NCBI RefSeq assembly: GCF_023721415.1
Contig: NZ_JAMQVC010000003.1
Span: 124,001 to 188,000 of the forward strand
Direction: 5' to 3'
Origin: Galbibacter mesophilus
GTDB lineage: Bacteria > Bacteroidota > Bacteroidia > Flavobacteriales > Flavobacteriaceae
Length of the DNA: 64,000 nucleotides
Under the pieces are notes generated by a model. The model was not told the origin of the DNA and did no database searches. It saw nothing but the letters and a program-made list of their open reading frames with translations. A program made the position numbers and the translations under genes. This document shows positions 7,611-17,146 of the stretch, piece after piece. Each line of letters opens with the position of its first letter. Position 1 is the stretch's first letter.

Positions 7611-9017
7611 CTAGTTTCTGTAAACCAAACGTTCTTTGTTTCCGTTTTCATCCATAATAACCAAGCTCATCATTCCGTAGGATTTTGCTTTTTCTACCGC
7701 TTTCTTGGCATCGTTGATGTTTTTTATTTTATCATCGTTAATACCTACCAAAAGCTTTCCATTAATACCCAATCGGGTGTTGTATTCATTGCTGCTGCTT
7801 ATCACGAGACCGTCTTGGTTGTTGTAAAATTCCCTGTCGGATTTTGTTTGCTCCTGAAGGGAAATTCCTATTTCATCAATAGAATAGATGTAAGAACTAT
7901 TATTGATGAGTGTCACCGGAACACTTATGGCTTCATCGTCACGAAGGATGGAAAGTTGCACTTCGTCATTAGGTCTTTTGCTTCGGAGATACCCCGTAAG
8001 GTCTGAAAACTTACTAATTTTAATGTTGTCTATCTGTTTGATGATATCCCCGCGGCGTAATCCTGCTTTATAAGCTCCCGATTTTTTGAAAACTTCAGCG
8101 ATTAAAATTCCTTGCGACTCGTTGATATCTTCTAAACGACCATTAACAACGGCTAAATCTTGTCCTTTAATTCCTAAAGTTCCCATCTGTACGTTACCAA
8201 ACTCCATGATGTCTTCCACCACTTTTTTGGCAATATTGCTGGGTACAGCAAAAGAATACCCAATATAAGAACCTGTTTGGGAGGTTATAGCCGTATTTAT
8301 ACCGATTAGATCGCCGTTGGTGTTCACCAAGGCACCACCGCTATTTCCTGGGTTTACCGCTGCATCGGTTTGAATAAAAGACTGGAATTTACCGTCGGTT
8401 TCATCCAAATCCCTTGCTTTGGCGCTAATAATACCAGCCGTAACCGTAGAAGTTAGGTTAAACGGATTCCCAACTGCCAATACCCATTCACCTATTTTGG
8501 TATAATCGGAATCTCCAAATGCCAAATAAGGAAGGTCTTTATCGGCTTCAATTTTTATAAGGGCAATATCGGTCTCTGGGTCGGTACCCACAAGCTCCGC
8601 TCTGTATGATCTGTTGTTGTTTAAAGTAACTTGTAATTCCGTAGCATTGGCAATTACGTGGTTGTTGGTGACAATATAACCGTCTGGAGAAATAATCACT
8701 CCAGAACCCGTTCCCACATGGGCGCGGGGTTGTCCGCCAGAACCGTAGAAATACTCCATAATGTTGGATGGACCGCGACTAACGGTCTTATTTTTAACGT
8801 GGACTACCGCATGCACCGTTTTAGAGGCAGCTTCCGTAAAGCTTACATTTTCTTCATTTTGTAATGTAGTTGGGTTGTAGCTGGCAGTAACAAATTTTGG
8901 TTGATTTTCCTTGTTTTCCACTACAGTGACTTCCTTCTCAAAAGCGTATTTGTAAACGCCCAAGGTAAGCGCACCCCCCAGCATAGAAACTAGTAATAAA
9001 CTCAAAAATTTTTTCAT
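7611..9017 (-). CDS. HtrA/DegP-family periplasmic serine protease
   Basis: 468 aa from the Met that starts a signal/anchor segment (MKKFLSLLLVSMLGGALTLG). Periplasmic quality-control protease. The trypsin-like triad is visible as His120 (TNNHVI), Asp150 (DPETDIALIKI) and Ser226 (GNSGGAL). A PDZ domain follows (QGILIAEVFKKSGAYKAGLR, GDIIKQID) near 300-385, and a second PDZ-like domain near 400-468 (NTRLGINGKLLVGIND). The earlier in-frame Met would add 17 residues before the signal. Single gene with its own terminator. Confidence 0.92.
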   Translation of the reverse strand: MKKFLSLLLVSMLGGALTLGVYKYAFEKEVTVVENKENQPKFVTASYNPTTLQNEENVSFTEAASKTVHAVVHVKNKTVSRGPSNIMEYFYGSGGQPRAHVGTGSGVIISPDGYIVTNNHVIANATELQVTLNNNRSYRAELVGTDPETDIALIKIEADKDLPYLAFGDSDYTKIGEWVLAVGNPFNLTSTVTAGIISAKARDLDETDGKFQSFIQTDAAVNPGNSGGALVNTNGDLIGINTAITSQTGSYIGYSFAVPSNIAKKVVEDIMEFGNVQMGTLGIKGQDLAVVNGRLEDINESQGILIAEVFKKSGAYKAGLRRGDIIKQIDNIKISKFSDLTGYLRSKRPNDEVQLSILRDDEAISVPVTLINNSSYIYSIDEIGISLQEQTKSDREFYNNQDGLVISSSNEYNTRLGINGKLLVGINDDKIKNINDAKKAVEKAKSYGMMSLVIMDENGNKERLVYRN

Positions 9018-9212
9018 GGCTATTTTATATAAATTTATTGCATTCCACAAATCATGGTGTTTCACCATAGTTGGTGGAATAGGTTACACTTAAATTTCTA
9101 GTGTTTCTTATAGCAAAGAACTATAAAAGAAACCCTTTAAAAATACTTGATAATTCAAGGTTTTTTTCAACTTTAACGCACTTTAACAATGGTTTAAACG
9201 AAAGCAAAATTG

Positions 9213-9220
9213 TATATTTG
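9213..9220 (+). promoter_or_regulatory. -7 element for the dapF operon
   Basis: TATATTTG matches the Bacteroidota -7 consensus TAnnTTTG, about 107 nt before the dapF start. The rest of the 310-bp divergent gap with htrA shows no gene. Confidence 0.5.
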
Positions 9221-9326
9221 CCAAACAGGGCAAAATTTGAAATAAATGCTTTGTCCATTAGGGTTTTAGCGACTTTTAAAAATGCTTACAACCTGTCAAT
9301 TAGTTTAAAATCGTGCATTTAATAGA

Positions 9327-10103
9327 ATGAAAATTACTTTTTATAAATATCAAGGAACTGGAAACGATTTCGTAATGATCGATAATCGTCAACATACATT
9401 TCCCAAAAATGATACCAAACTTGTAAACCGGCTATGCGACCGAAAGTTTGGCATAGGTGCCGATGGATTGATTTTGTTAGAGAATTCTGAAGAAGCCGAT
9501 TTTAAAATGGTTTACTTCAATGCTGATGGAAATGAAAGCTCAATGTGTGGTAATGGCGGAAGGTGTTTGGTGGCTTTTGCTGAATTTTTAGGAGTTATCA
9601 AAAGCGAATGCACTTTCGTAGCGGTTGATGGTTTGCATCATGCAAAAATATATGATGGAATAGTGAGTTTGGCAATGCAAGATGTACCCAACATCGATAT
9701 TTTTGATACTTATTCATTTTTGAATACAGGTTCTCCGCACCATGTGCAATTGGTGTCAGACTTGCCAAATCTGGATGTAAAAGTGCATGGCGAGAAATTG
9801 CGTTACGGAAAATATGGTAACGCGGGTAGCAATATAAATTTTGTAGCTCAGGAATCTCCAGATGTGTTTGCCGTAAGAACATATGAACGCGGAGTGGAAG
9901 ACGAAACCCTTTCTTGCGGAACGGGAGTTACGGCAGTGGCGTTGGCTATGCACGAAACTAAAAAGACGTCCAGTAATAAAGTGACACTTAAAACGCCAGG
10001 TGGCGAATTGCAAGTGTCTTTTGAGAAAAACGGACAAGGATATAAGAATATTCATTTGGTAGGACCAGCCACGTATGTTTTTTCAGGCGCAATTACAGCT
10101 TAA
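9327..10103 (+). CDS. dapF: Diaminopimelate epimerase
   Basis: Interconverts LL- and meso-diaminopimelate for lysine and peptidoglycan synthesis, in the cytoplasm. 258 aa is close to family length. The two catalytic cysteines are Cys74 (SSMCGNGGRC) and Cys197 (LSCGTGVTA). The N-terminal YQGTGNDFV signature confirms the start. The stop overlaps the next start as TAATG, so it leads a tight operon with an acetyltransferase and mltG. Confidence 0.96.
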   Translation: MKITFYKYQGTGNDFVMIDNRQHTFPKNDTKLVNRLCDRKFGIGADGLILLENSEEADFKMVYFNADGNESSMCGNGGRCLVAFAEFLGVIKSECTFVAVDGLHHAKIYDGIVSLAMQDVPNIDIFDTYSFLNTGSPHHVQLVSDLPNLDVKVHGEKLRYGKYGNAGSNINFVAQESPDVFAVRTYERGVEDETLSCGTGVTAVALAMHETKKTSSNKVTLKTPGGELQVSFEKNGQGYKNIHLVGPATYVFSGAITA

Positions 10104-10627
10104 TGATCACACTTTCAGGAAATACAGTCTATTTAAGGGCTTTGGAAGCCGAGGATTTGGATTTCCTCTATACCTTGGAAAATGATGAAAAGGTGTGGGA
10201 GGTAAGTGAAACGCTGGCACCCTATTCCAAATTTATTTTAAAACAATACTTGGCGAATAGTCACAAAGACATCTACGAGGCTAAACAATTGCGTTTGGCT
10301 ATTTCCAATTATTCGGATACGCTGCTTGGCTTTATCGATATTTTCGATTTTAATCCGAAAAATAAACGTGCAGGCGTGGGGATTATAGTTTTGGAGGAAG
10401 CCAACCGAAATAAAGGTGTTGGTAAAGAAGCTTTGTCCCTGTTGATTGAATATGCTTTTAACCATTTGGATATGCATCAATTGTATGCCAATATTTCAGA
10501 AAATAATAAACCCAGTATCCATCTTTTTTCAAACTTAGGGTTTGAAAGAGTAGGGGTAAAAAAAGATTGGAACTATACTTCAGGAAAATTTCAAAACGAA
10601 ATCCTATATCAAAAGATCAATAAATAA
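10103..10627 (+). CDS. GNAT acetyltransferase, RimJ/RimL-like
   Basis: 174 aa with an N-terminal LRALEAEDLDFLY segment and the acetyl-CoA loop region GVGIIVLEEANRNKGVGKEA near 92-111, then a C-terminal FSNLGFERVGV strand-helix typical of RimJ/RimL. Substrate unknown. One-base overlaps at both ends (TAATG) tie it to dapF and mltG, so it may act on cell-wall precursors or simply be co-expressed. Confidence 0.88.
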   Translation: MITLSGNTVYLRALEAEDLDFLYTLENDEKVWEVSETLAPYSKFILKQYLANSHKDIYEAKQLRLAISNYSDTLLGFIDIFDFNPKNKRAGVGIIVLEEANRNKGVGKEALSLLIEYAFNHLDMHQLYANISENNKPSIHLFSNLGFERVGVKKDWNYTSGKFQNEILYQKINK

Positions 10628-11670
10628 TGTATATAAGAAAAATTTTAGTGGCCGTGGCGCTCATAGGTGCAGTGCTCGGTTTTGTTTTTGTGTATTATGT
10701 GTATAATGCTGTTTTTTCACCCAATACAGCTTTTCAAAATGAAGAGGCGTACGTGTATATTCCTTCCGATGCCAATTTTAAAGAGGTAGCAGATCAGTTG
10801 GAACCACTGCTTGAAAATATGGCTACATTTGAAAAAGTAGCAGAAAGAAAAGGTTATATAAGCAATATAAAAGCTGGAAAATATGCCATTAAAAAAGGGA
10901 TGAATAACAATGAAATCATTAATTCCCTTCGTAGCAGAAATATTCCTATAGATGTTTCTTTCAATAATCAAGAGACGTTGGCTAAGTTGGCTGGTAGGAT
11001 TTCTATGCAAATTGAAGCAGATAGTATTTCCTTACTGAATAGTTTTAACGAAGCTAGCTTCCTAGAAAATACTAAATTCAATGAAGAAACGGCGCTGGCC
11101 ATGTATATTCCCAACAGTTATGAGTTCTTTTGGAATACCTCTGCGGAAGGATTTCGCGACCGTATGAGTAAAGAATATGAAAGGTTTTGGAATGAAACCC
11201 GTTTAAAAAAGGCTGAAAGTATAGGTTTAAAGCCTTTAGAAGTAATTACGTTGGCTTCTATTGTGCATAAAGAAACGGCTATGGTAGATGAGCGCCCTCG
11301 TGTTGCTGGCGTTTACATGAACCGCTTGAAAAAAGGAATGTTGTTGCAAGCAGATCCAACGGTTATATTTGCTAGTCATAAAACATCAGGAGATTGGGAC
11401 AAAATAATTAAAAGAGTACTGTATAAAGATTTGGAAATCGACTCTCCTTATAACACATATAAATATGCTGGATTGCCGCCCGGACCCATAGCGATGCCCG
11501 ACATATCTGCGATTGATGCTGTGTTAAATTATGAAAAAAATGATTATTACTATTTTGTAGCAGATGTCAAAAACTTTGGATATCACAAATTCGCGAAAAC
11601 CCTTTCCCAGCATAATGCAAACAAGCAAGCTTATGTAAAATGGATGAATTCGCAGGCTATAAACCGCTAA
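10627..11670 (+). CDS. mltG: Endolytic murein transglycosylase MltG
   Basis: Cleaves nascent glycan strands during peptidoglycan elongation and is anchored in the inner membrane. 347 aa: one N-terminal membrane helix (residues 6-28), a LysM-like segment around 43-100 (AKYAIKKG-type), then the YceG domain. The catalytic glutamate is Glu216 in SIVHKETAM, and the conserved QADPTVIFA and YNTYKYAGLPPGPIAMP motifs are present. Third gene of the dapF operon. Confidence 0.95.
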   Translation: MYIRKILVAVALIGAVLGFVFVYYVYNAVFSPNTAFQNEEAYVYIPSDANFKEVADQLEPLLENMATFEKVAERKGYISNIKAGKYAIKKGMNNNEIINSLRSRNIPIDVSFNNQETLAKLAGRISMQIEADSISLLNSFNEASFLENTKFNEETALAMYIPNSYEFFWNTSAEGFRDRMSKEYERFWNETRLKKAESIGLKPLEVITLASIVHKETAMVDERPRVAGVYMNRLKKGMLLQADPTVIFASHKTSGDWDKIIKRVLYKDLEIDSPYNTYKYAGLPPGPIAMPDISAIDAVLNYEKNDYYYFVADVKNFGYHKFAKTLSQHNANKQAYVKWMNSQAINR

Positions 11671-11724
11671 TTTAAACTTTAAGATTACTTTAACTTATTG
11701 ATTTTCTGATTATTAAAAAAGTCG

Positions 11725-11732
11725 TATATTTG
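11725..11732 (+). promoter_or_regulatory. -7 promoter element
   Basis: TATATTTG, followed by GC, fits the Bacteroidota -7 box and lies about 60 nt before the lysozyme-like gene. Confidence 0.5.
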
Positions 11733-11790
11733 CCCGCTCAATTTTAAGCAATCAATCTATTTGATGTAAGGCTTAAAGAAATGGTAAATT

Positions 11791-12441
11791 ATGAAAAAAA
11801 CAATATTAAAATTCAATGTTTTAGTAGCTGTTTTAATTTTAGTAATTGTAGCAAGTTTAGGTTTTACTTCCACAAAAAAAACCAATGTAGAAGTTCATGA
11901 AATTAATAAAATTTCGGCGCCTTTAGCATATTCAGTTGTAATGCTGGATAATGAAGAGGAGGCTGATGAGGTGATCCGAACTCCTTTTTTAGGGAAATCC
12001 TTCAACGGCTTTAAAGAAGCCTTGGCTTTTAAAGAGTCAAGAGGTGATTATTTTACGGTGAACCAATTGGGGTATATGGGGAAATATCAATTTGGTGCCT
12101 CTACCTTAAAAACAATCGGAATCGACGCTAATGTTGATTTTCTTAACGATCCGGAATTGCAGGAACGTGCTTTTATTGCCAATCTTGAAAGAAACAAGTG
12201 GGTGTTAAGAAAGGATATTGAATGGTATGTAGGCCGAGTTTTTAATGGAGTTAAGGTTACGGAGTCTGGTATTTTGGCTGCCGCTCATTTGGCAGGTCCA
12301 GGAAATGTAAAAAGATATTTGCGCACACACGGGGCTAGTGGTTTTGCGGATGCAAACGGAGCTTCGATACGTTATTACATGCGTAAATTCTCCGGATATG
12401 ATGTATCTCACGTAAAGCCGAACAGAATGGCGAAAATTTAA
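11791..12441 (+). CDS. Lysozyme-like peptidoglycan hydrolase candidate
   Basis: 216 aa with a hydrophobic N-terminal segment (residues 8-27) acting as signal or anchor. The region 70-110 reads EALAFKESRGDYFTVNQLGY then MGKYQFG, which resembles the glutamate and YQF motifs of lysozyme/transglycosylase folds (candidate catalytic Glu in KESRGDY). A later AAHLAGPGNVKRYL motif is also seen in such enzymes. It follows mltG but has its own promoter and terminator. Confidence 0.75.
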   Translation: MKKTILKFNVLVAVLILVIVASLGFTSTKKTNVEVHEINKISAPLAYSVVMLDNEEEADEVIRTPFLGKSFNGFKEALAFKESRGDYFTVNQLGYMGKYQFGASTLKTIGIDANVDFLNDPELQERAFIANLERNKWVLRKDIEWYVGRVFNGVKVTESGILAAAHLAGPGNVKRYLRTHGASGFADANGASIRYYMRKFSGYDVSHVKPNRMAKI

Positions 12442-12475
12442 GAGTATAGCTATTAAAAAAAAACAGTTTATGAAT

Positions 12476-12509
12476 AAACCTTAAAACGGAAGTTTTGAGG
12501 TTTTTTTGT
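12476..12509. terminator. Terminator between convergent genes
   Basis: AAACCTTAAAAC and GTTTTGAGGTTT form a 12-bp stem (one G-U) with a GGA loop, followed by a T run. It serves the plus-strand lysozyme-like gene and may also serve the facing minus-strand gene. Confidence 0.75.
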
Positions 12510-12510
12510 T

Positions 12511-13233
12511 TTAAACGGCATGTAAAATAAAGATTGTGGGTCTTTTATGAAGGTTTACGTTCGCACCTTTCCACTGATGTACTTCTTGGGTTTTAATGAA
12601 CTCTGAAGGAAGCGTTATGTCTGTCGCAACACAGAGCTTTGTATTTCCAGCCAGTATTCCTGTTATATCTGCCAGAAGTTTGTCGTTTCGATAAGGCGTT
12701 TCCATAAAAATCTGTGATTGATTTAATTCTTTAGAGCGCTTTTCTAAAGCTTTAAGTGCTTTTTTCTTTTCAGATTTATCAATAGGTAGGTAACCATTAA
12801 ATGCGAAGCTTTGTCCGTTCATCCCACTGGCCATTAAAGCCAATAGAATGGACGATGGTCCTACAAGCGGGGTTACTTCTATGCCTTTTTCATGAGCAAT
12901 AGCAGCAACATCAGCTCCAGGATCTGCTACTCCGGGACAACCCGCTTCAGAAATAATGCCTACATCGTGACCATTCAAGCATGGAGTGATTAGGGTTGGG
13001 ATTTCTTCAGGTTGGGTGTATTTGTTTAATACCTGTATTTTAAGGTTTGGTTGCGATTTTTTCGGACTAATTCGTTTGATGAATCTCCGCGCCGTTTTCT
13101 CATTTTCAACAATATAAAAATCAGTGTTTTCAATAATTCTCTTAATGGAAAGTGGAAGTACTTCTAAAGGTTCTACATCTCCCAAAGTGGTTGGGATTAA
13201 ATAGAGTTTGCCGATTTTGTTGTTTGTAGCCAT
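12511..13233 (-). CDS. SAM methyltransferase, RsmI/tetrapyrrole methylase family
   Basis: 240 aa with the family motifs LYLIPTTLGD at the N-terminus, ISEAGCPGVADPGA near 112-125 and VGPSSILLALMASGMNG near 142-158. RsmI 2'-O-methylates C1402 of 16S rRNA; this shorter, divergent member is the Bacteroidota form, so the exact target is unsure. It follows the LMW-phosphatase gene by 34 bp on the same strand, downstream of dnaA. Confidence 0.88.
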   Translation of the reverse strand: MATNNKIGKLYLIPTTLGDVEPLEVLPLSIKRIIENTDFYIVENEKTARRFIKRISPKKSQPNLKIQVLNKYTQPEEIPTLITPCLNGHDVGIISEAGCPGVADPGADVAAIAHEKGIEVTPLVGPSSILLALMASGMNGQSFAFNGYLPIDKSEKKKALKALEKRSKELNQSQIFMETPYRNDKLLADITGILAGNTKLCVATDITLPSEFIKTQEVHQWKGANVNLHKRPTIFILHAV

Positions 13234-13267
13234 GGGTAGGAGTTTACGGCTCTAAGATACGAAGAAA

Positions 13268-13729
13268 CTACAAATTGGAAATCTCTTTTACAATTACGTC
13301 TGTGGCTTCGTCTAGCATTTTGTAAACATTCTCAAATCCCATTACACCGCCGTAATATGGGTCGGGAACATCAAGGTTTTCACCTGGGGTGAGTTTGTTA
13401 AGAATGAGATGGACTTTCGCTTTGTCATCCTCGTTTCTGGCCTGCAGGATGATGTTTTTGTAGTTGCTGTTGTCCATGGCGAAAATCAAATCAAAATCGT
13501 CAAAATCTTGCTGGGTGAATTGCCTGCCACGTTGATCGGTGATGTCGATATTGTATTTTGCAGCTATTTGAATAGATCTTGGATCTGGTTTCGAGCCAAT
13601 ATGGTAATTGGATGTTCCAGCAGAATCTACAAATACTTTTTGCGGGTTTACTTTAGATTTTAGAATACCTTCTGCCAATGGAGATCGGCAAATGTTTCCC
13701 AAGCAAACCATAAGTACGCGTACCTGCAT
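13268..13729 (-). CDS. Low-molecular-weight protein-tyrosine phosphatase
   Basis: 153 aa. The P-loop CX5R is CLGNICRS with Cys9 and Arg15, and the general-acid loop is DVPDPYYGG near 120. Cytoplasmic; dephosphorylates protein tyrosine. Its start codon overlaps the dnaA stop by one base, so it is translated with dnaA; the pairing suggests a conserved linkage but no shown functional link. Confidence 0.94.
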   Translation of the reverse strand: MQVRVLMVCLGNICRSPLAEGILKSKVNPQKVFVDSAGTSNYHIGSKPDPRSIQIAAKYNIDITDQRGRQFTQQDFDDFDLIFAMDNSNYKNIILQARNEDDKAKVHLILNKLTPGENLDVPDPYYGGVMGFENVYKMLDEATDVIVKEISNL

Positions 13730-15156
13730 TATTGAGCGAATTTTTTATTTAGATCGTCGATGTATTTTCTAAATTGTTTATCAGTTTCGGCGAGGTTATC
13801 AACAGTCTTACAGGCATGTAGCACCGTGGCATGGTCTCTTTTCCCTATTTGGGATCCAATGCTGGCCAAAGAAGCTTTAGTATATTTCTTGGCAAAGAAC
13901 ATGGCTAATTGACGTGCTTGAACAATATGTCTTTTTCTCGTTTTTGACTGAAGAGTTTCCACGTCCATTTGGAAATAATCAGAAATTACTTTTTGGATGT
14001 AATCAATGGAAACTTCACGCTTGGTATTTTTAACAAACTTCTCAACAATCTGATTGGCGAGTTCTATGGTAACTTCTTTTTTATTGAAAGAAGATTGTGC
14101 AATCAAGGAAATGATAGCACCTTCCAATTCACGAACATTGCTTTTAATATTTCTTGCCACACATTCCACAATTTCTTCTGGCATTTCCACACCGTCACGA
14201 TATAATCTATTTTTTAAGATCGAAATACGTGTTTCGAAATCGGGACTTTGCAATTCGGCAGACAAGCCCCATTTGAATCGGGATAGCAAGCGTTGTTCGA
14301 TATCCTGCATGTCCACCGGAGCTTTGTCCGATGTGAGGATTACTTGCTTTCCATTTTGGTGCAAGTGGTTGAAAATATGGAAAAACACATCTTGAGTACC
14401 TGATTTTCCAGAGAAAAACTGAACATCATCAATTATCAACACATCTATTAGTTGATAAAAGTGAATAAAGTCGTTTCTGGTATTTTTCTTTACAGATTCA
14501 ATATACTGCTGGGTAAATTTTTCCGCAGAAATATATAAAACCGTTTTTTCAGGATACTTATCTTTTATCTCTACCCCAATGGCGTGCGCCAAGTGCGTTT
14601 TTCCCAAACCAACACCACCAAAAATCAATAAAGGATTAAAGGAAGTCCCTCCGGGCTTATTGGCAACAGCTAATCCAGCGGAGCGCGCCAATCTATTGGA
14701 GTCGCCTTCTAGAAAATTATCAAAGCTGTAATTGGGATTAAGTTGGGATTCAATTTTAATATTACGGATTCCTGGAATTACAAAAGGATTTTTTAATTCC
14801 GGATTCTTATGTTTAACAGGAACGTCTAATTCTTGAGGTTGCATGTTGGCGCGATTGGAACTTGGAATACTCTCTGTAAACGGCTGTTTATTTCCGTAGG
14901 TGTTTTCCATTCTAATTACGTAAACCAACTTTGCATTTTCACCCAATTCTTTGGTAAGGGCAACTTTTAAAAGTTTAACGTAATGTTCCTCAAGCCACTC
15001 ATAGAAAAACTTACTGGGAACTTGTATACTCAAAGCATTATCTGTTAACTTTACAGACTTTATGGGTTCAAACCAAGTTTTGTATGCTTGAGGTTGTATG
15101 TTGTCCTTTATGAAATGTAGACAATTTTCCCATACAGATTCCGCAGTTACGTTCAT
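13729..15156 (-). CDS. dnaA: Chromosomal replication initiator DnaA
   Basis: 475 aa. Domain I at the N-terminus (ESVWENCLHFIKDNIQPQAY), variable domain II about 85-125, AAA+ domain III with Walker A GGVGLGKTH (180-188) and Walker B VLIIDDVQF, and domain IV with the RDHATVLHACKTV DNA-binding signature. Initiates replication at oriC. No cluster of DnaA boxes was found beside the gene, so oriC is probably elsewhere. Confidence 0.98.
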   Translation of the reverse strand: MNVTAESVWENCLHFIKDNIQPQAYKTWFEPIKSVKLTDNALSIQVPSKFFYEWLEEHYVKLLKVALTKELGENAKLVYVIRMENTYGNKQPFTESIPSSNRANMQPQELDVPVKHKNPELKNPFVIPGIRNIKIESQLNPNYSFDNFLEGDSNRLARSAGLAVANKPGGTSFNPLLIFGGVGLGKTHLAHAIGVEIKDKYPEKTVLYISAEKFTQQYIESVKKNTRNDFIHFYQLIDVLIIDDVQFFSGKSGTQDVFFHIFNHLHQNGKQVILTSDKAPVDMQDIEQRLLSRFKWGLSAELQSPDFETRISILKNRLYRDGVEMPEEIVECVARNIKSNVRELEGAIISLIAQSSFNKKEVTIELANQIVEKFVKNTKREVSIDYIQKVISDYFQMDVETLQSKTRKRHIVQARQLAMFFAKKYTKASLASIGSQIGKRDHATVLHACKTVDNLAETDKQFRKYIDDLNKKFAQ

Positions 15157-15357
15157 TCTTTGATTAAATTTTTAAATAGTTAGTCAGGTTTGGCAGTGAA
15201 TAGAATTATAGAAATCGACTACCGATTTAGATTAAACAAATATGTGAACAAAAAACTGAAAAAAAAAATGAAAGGTGGTTGAATTTATACTTTTTTTTTC
15301 GCATGATTGTTAACTTTCTGTTCATACTTTCTTAACACTTGTAAAATACATTTTTTA

Positions 15358-15753
15358 ATGGAAAAAACAAATAAAATTAACATAAGAGTTCGCTACAGCG
15401 AAACCGATAAAATGGGTGTAGTTTATCACGGAAATTACGCTCAATACCTTGAAATTGCGCGTGTTGAGTGGTTAAGGAAGTTCGGCGTGTCTTACCGATG
15501 GATGGAAGAGAATGGGGTGATGTTGCCAGTAGTCTCCCTACAGATAAACTATAAGAAATCCGCGCGTTATGACGATGTTTTGACGGTGCAGGCAACCCTT
15601 AAAAAGAAACCTACTGTTAAGATTGAATTCGACTATTATATTTTCGATGAAAATGGCGAAATTCTGGTTGAAGCGAACACGGTTTTAGCATTCATTGACA
15701 GCAACACTTTTCGGCCAATTCGTTGTCCAGATTATATCCTCAATAAATTATAG
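15358..15753 (+). CDS. YbgC/4-HBT-family acyl-CoA thioesterase
   Basis: 131 aa from the ATG that begins MEKTNKINIRVRYSETD; an upstream TTG start is less likely. The hot-dog-fold catalytic motif RYSETDKMGVVYHGNYAQYL holds the Asp and Tyr/His pattern of 4-hydroxybenzoyl-CoA thioesterases. Likely hydrolyses acyl-CoA. Divergent from dnaA across a 200-bp AT-rich gap. Confidence 0.9.
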   Translation: MEKTNKINIRVRYSETDKMGVVYHGNYAQYLEIARVEWLRKFGVSYRWMEENGVMLPVVSLQINYKKSARYDDVLTVQATLKKKPTVKIEFDYYIFDENGEILVEANTVLAFIDSNTFRPIRCPDYILNKL

Positions 15754-15851
15754 AATTCACTGCTTTTATGTCTGGAAAATTGTGTTTAAAATGCCTTTTT
15801 TTATATAAAACACGTAATAAATAGAATATATGTTTTATTGTTAAAGGTTTT

Positions 15852-16469
15852 CTACGAATTATCCAATTCTTTTACTTCAATTTCGTAAAAGGGCTTAAAG
15901 GCTTCAATAACCTGCTGGGATAGGCTCTTTCGAATGCTGACCGTTATTTCGCAGGAAAGATTCATTGTCTGGTCAACCAGTTGTAAGTTTCTTTCTTTTA
16001 TAATGCGCATTACATTATTCATGTGCTTGTATTCGAAGGAGATTAAAAAGTGGGTATCTACTGTCTTTTCAATTATTTCAGATGCTTCAAGACTCATTTG
16101 CGCTGCGGTTTTATAAGCGTTTATGAGTCCGCCAACGCCCAACTTAACCCCGCCGAAATAACGTACTACCACAATCAATACATCAGTTATATCAAAAGAT
16201 TGAATTTGTCCATAAATTGGCATACCGGCAGAGTTGGAGGGTTCGCCGTCGTCGTTGGCGCGAAAAAGTATGTTGTCTTTTTCAAAGCCTAACTGCCATG
16301 CATAACAGTGGTGGCGCGCACTGTTATGTTTGTTTTTAATTTCTTCAAGATAATTTTTGGCGTCTTCTTCGCTTTCAATAGGAAATGCATAACCGAAAAA
16401 TTTACTACCCTTGTCTTTAAAAAGAACTTCGGAAGAAGGTTTGGCTATGGTATTGAAAATATCTGTCAA
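15852..16469 (-). CDS. YigZ/IMPACT family protein
   Basis: 205 aa. Family signature in residues 70-115: DDGEPSNSAGMPIYGQI, then VVVRYFGGVKLGVGGLI. The C-terminal part is a small ferredoxin-like DUF1949 domain. The biochemical role is uncertain; the eukaryotic IMPACT relative binds Gcn1. Last gene of a probable ribD-HAD-yigZ unit (48-bp gap). Confidence 0.92.
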   Translation of the reverse strand: MTDIFNTIAKPSSEVLFKDKGSKFFGYAFPIESEEDAKNYLEEIKNKHNSARHHCYAWQLGFEKDNILFRANDDGEPSNSAGMPIYGQIQSFDITDVLIVVVRYFGGVKLGVGGLINAYKTAAQMSLEASEIIEKTVDTHFLISFEYKHMNNVMRIIKERNLQLVDQTMNLSCEITVSIRKSLSQQVIEAFKPFYEIEVKELDNS

Positions 16470-16517
16470 AGTTTTTAGTTTAGTTGATAACGAAATTCGA
16501 AGTTATTAACACTTTCG

Positions 16518-17141
16518 TCAAAATAATAAGTCTTTTTGAAATAATTCGGTGACGTCTTCATTTTCGGGGGTCAAATTCCAAGTATGAAGTCCTAATTTAC
16601 GGGCAGTAGCAATATGTTCGGCTGTATCATCTACAAATAGTGTTTCTTCAGCTTTTAAATTGTTTTCATTTAAAACAAATTCGAAAATATCGGCATTGGG
16701 TTTTCTTAAATTGATTTCGTGGGATAAGTAAAATTTTTCAAAACAGTTTTTGAAACGATCATAGCGGTCTTTACTAATATTTTTTATTACCTGTTCGATG
16801 TGAAGTGCATTGGTGTTGCTAAGTAAAAACAATCGGAAATTATTTTCTTTTGCTAACTTTTCTATAAACTCCATTCGGTGTGGAGGGAAATTTAAAATAA
16901 TGCTATTCCAAATTTTTTCAATACTCTCGGTAGTTTCCTTCGGAAGAAATTGCTGGTATCCATTTATAAAATCGAGAGAAGTGATAGCGCCTATTTCGTA
17001 ATTTTCATTTAAACGAATCATTTCTTCAGTTAAAATAAAGTCGGGATACTTTTCTAAAATTGCACTGGTAGTCGCCGGTTTATCAAGATCGATAAAAACG
17101 TCTCCGAAATCGAAAATGATATTTTTAATGGGCTTTTTCAT
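16518..17141 (-). CDS. HAD-family hydrolase (YihX-like)
   Basis: 207 aa. Motif I is FDFGDVFIDLD, motif II LFLLSNTNALH near 104-114, motif III Lys in LRKPNADIF and motif IV LFVDDTAEH. These match HAD-IA phosphatases of the YihX type; substrate unknown, possibly a sugar or nucleotide phosphate. It starts 5 bp after the ribD stop, so it may dephosphorylate a riboflavin intermediate, but that is only inferred. Confidence 0.88.
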   Translation of the reverse strand: MKKPIKNIIFDFGDVFIDLDKPATTSAILEKYPDFILTEEMIRLNENYEIGAITSLDFINGYQQFLPKETTESIEKIWNSIILNFPPHRMEFIEKLAKENNFRLFLLSNTNALHIEQVIKNISKDRYDRFKNCFEKFYLSHEINLRKPNADIFEFVLNENNLKAEETLFVDDTAEHIATARKLGLHTWNLTPENEDVTELFQKDLLF

Positions 17142-17146
17142 ATCGG

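Noticed and set aside
9101-9322. 73-aa reading frame upstream of dapF
   Set aside because: AT-rich, non-conserved appearance and it contains the dapF promoter.
15157-15357. oriC beside dnaA
   Set aside because: No cluster of TTATnCACA boxes and no clear AT-rich unwinding element with them. A lone TTGTCCACAA near 63661 is not enough.
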